Source of the DNA: JBHGXV01 sp041920505
Lineage (GTDB): Bacteria; Bacillota; Bacilli; Brevibacillales; Brevibacillaceae
Direction: 5' to 3'
Assembly: GCA_041920505.1 (NCBI GenBank)
Contig: JBHGXV010000019.1
Span: 1 to 56,501 of the forward strand
Length of the DNA stretch: 56,501 bases
The notes under the pieces were generated by a model, which was not told the origin of the DNA, did not search any database, and saw only the letters and a program-made list of their open reading frames with translations. Below, in pieces: positions 55,740 through 56,501 of this stretch; the first letter of the stretch is position 1; the number at the start of each line of letters is the position of its first letter. The position numbers and the translations under genes were made by a program.

Positions 55740-56501
55740 ATGCCTGCCCCCCGTCGTCCGCCAACAGGGGACTGGGTGCTTGCGCACAGTAGAGGAGCAA
55801 ACGATGCACCGGCCGGGTCATGGCCACGTAGAGCAGTTTCGCGTCCTGTTCGTTTGCTTTGTAGTGCTTTTCGTCCACGTCCAAAAGAAGCACGGCGTCA
55901 AACTGCAACCCTTTGGTGAGATAGGCCGGGGCGACGATGACGCCGCCGGGATACTCGCTGTCCTTGCCTCGCAACAGCACGGCTTCCGGCAGATCGTTCT
56001 TAAGCGCCTTGTACGCTTTTTTGCTTTCCTCGACGGTTTTGGTGACGATGGCGATAGCGGAGAATCCCTCCTGCTTCAGGGTGTGAACCTGATGGGCGAT
56101 GTCGGCCAGCATCTCGTTTCGCGTCCGGCAGCGGATGAGCATCGGCTCCGTTCCGTGCCTTAGCACCGGTTTGGCCTTCACCAAACCCGGGATGTCGATT
56201 TTCCTCAACACGCGGTTCGCCCAACGCATGATCTCGATCGTCGAGCGGTAACTTTGCTGAAGCGTGTAAAACTCCGCCCCCCGACCGGCAAACACCCCGG
56301 CAAGCAACTCGTCCCACCCGCCGAGACCGCGGTAGGCGTGGATCCCCTGGGCAATGTCGCCGACGATGGTGAGCGACTCCCGTTTGGTCAAAAGGGCGAC
56401 CACTGCGATCTCCAGAGCGCTCAAATCCTGGGCCTCGTCGATCACCGCATGGTCGAACGCCTCTTCTTTGGCCAAACCTTCCAGGAGGTGCTTCAAATAC
56501 A
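55738..56501 (-). CDS. HelD-like superfamily I helicase, C-terminal part, cut by the window edge
   Basis: The frame is open to the right edge; about 253 C-terminal residues are visible. Helicase motifs in order: II VIDEAQD, III VGDIAQGIHAYRG, IV LQQSYRSTIEIMRWAN, V APAYLTKGLQFDAVLLLD, VI LLYVAMTRPVHRL. This order and spelling match the HelD / DNA helicase IV group. In B. subtilis HelD binds RNA polymerase and aids its recycling. Walker A is outside the window, so full identity cannot be confirmed. Confidence 0.85.
   Translation of the reverse strand, partial: YLKHLLEGLAKEEAFDHAVIDEAQDLSALEIAVVALLTKRESLTIVGDIAQGIHAYRGLGGWDELLAGVFAGRGAEFYTLQQSYRSTIEIMRWANRVLRKIDIPGLVKAKPVLRHGTEPMLIRCRTRNEMLADIAHQVHTLKQEGFSAIAIVTKTVEESKKAYKALKNDLPEAVLLRGKDSEYPGGVIVAPAYLTKGLQFDAVLLLDVDEKHYKANEQDAKLLYVAMTRPVHRLLLYCAQAPSPLLADDGGQA

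Noticed and set aside
1..56501. CRISPR array or insertion-sequence transposase
   Set aside because: No regularly spaced direct repeats and no transposase-like frame (DDE or Tyr/Ser recombinase) were seen on either strand.

Overview
The window is about 56.5 kb of chromosome from an endospore-forming member of the Bacillota. The spore former is indicated by an SspP-type spore protein behind a sigma-G-like promoter, a Spo0E-type phosphatase, a sporulation-type sensor kinase remnant and Bacilli families such as YfhH, YtpQ, DUF3900, DUF441 and DUF1292. Most of it is GC-rich (by eye around 60%). Gene content would fit a thermophilic or soil Bacilli lineage of the Alicyclobacillaceae/Brevibacillus kind, but I cannot fix the family.

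Layout. 1-8760: a reductive pyrimidine (uracil/thymine) catabolic cluster on the minus strand (methylmalonate-semialdehyde dehydrogenase, omega-aminotransferase, preT, preA, dihydropyrimidinase running off the left edge) with a divergent PucR-family regulator. A 38-codon membrane peptide gene sits between terminators inside it. 8784-13375: a secreted subtilase, then a tandem AAA+ ATPase gene broken by an in-frame TAA and a frameshift. 13716-20375: parE-parC with a small downstream gene, YebC, a YflT-like stress protein and a DUF1292 protein. 20539-28662: a decayed sensor kinase, an operon of ECF sigma factor, membrane beta-propeller protein, large membrane-anchored protein and ABC transporter, then a Cys/Met-metabolism PLP enzyme. 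28885-39397: lipoprotein cyclophilin, a probable structured RNA with its own terminator, and many small or DUF genes (YfhH, DUF441, YtpQ, DUF3900), a DEAD-box helicase, a phosphodiester glycosidase, a HEPN protein, SspP, a truncated DUF5937 regulator and Spo0E.

39525-51834: central carbon metabolism. It holds pdhABCD for aerobic pyruvate oxidation, an esterase, a lysine-riboswitch-controlled amino-acid permease, and a two-subunit 2-oxoacid:ferredoxin oxidoreductase made of fused gamma-delta and alpha-beta chains. A perfect TGTGA-N6-TCACA Crp/Fnr box lies upstream of the latter, suggesting oxygen-dependent choice between PDH and the ferredoxin enzyme. 51840-54780: a sharply AT-rich island, evidently acquired, with an OLD-family (Walker ATPase plus TOPRIM) gene broken by an in-frame TAA and other small or decayed genes. 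It abuts the 3' side of a tRNA-Leu/tRNA-Ser pair. 55145-56501: two small genes and the C-terminal part of a HelD-like helicase running off the right edge.

Recurring themes are gene decay (at least three broken genes plus two smaller frameshifted candidates) and several good but very short genes that length cut-offs would miss.
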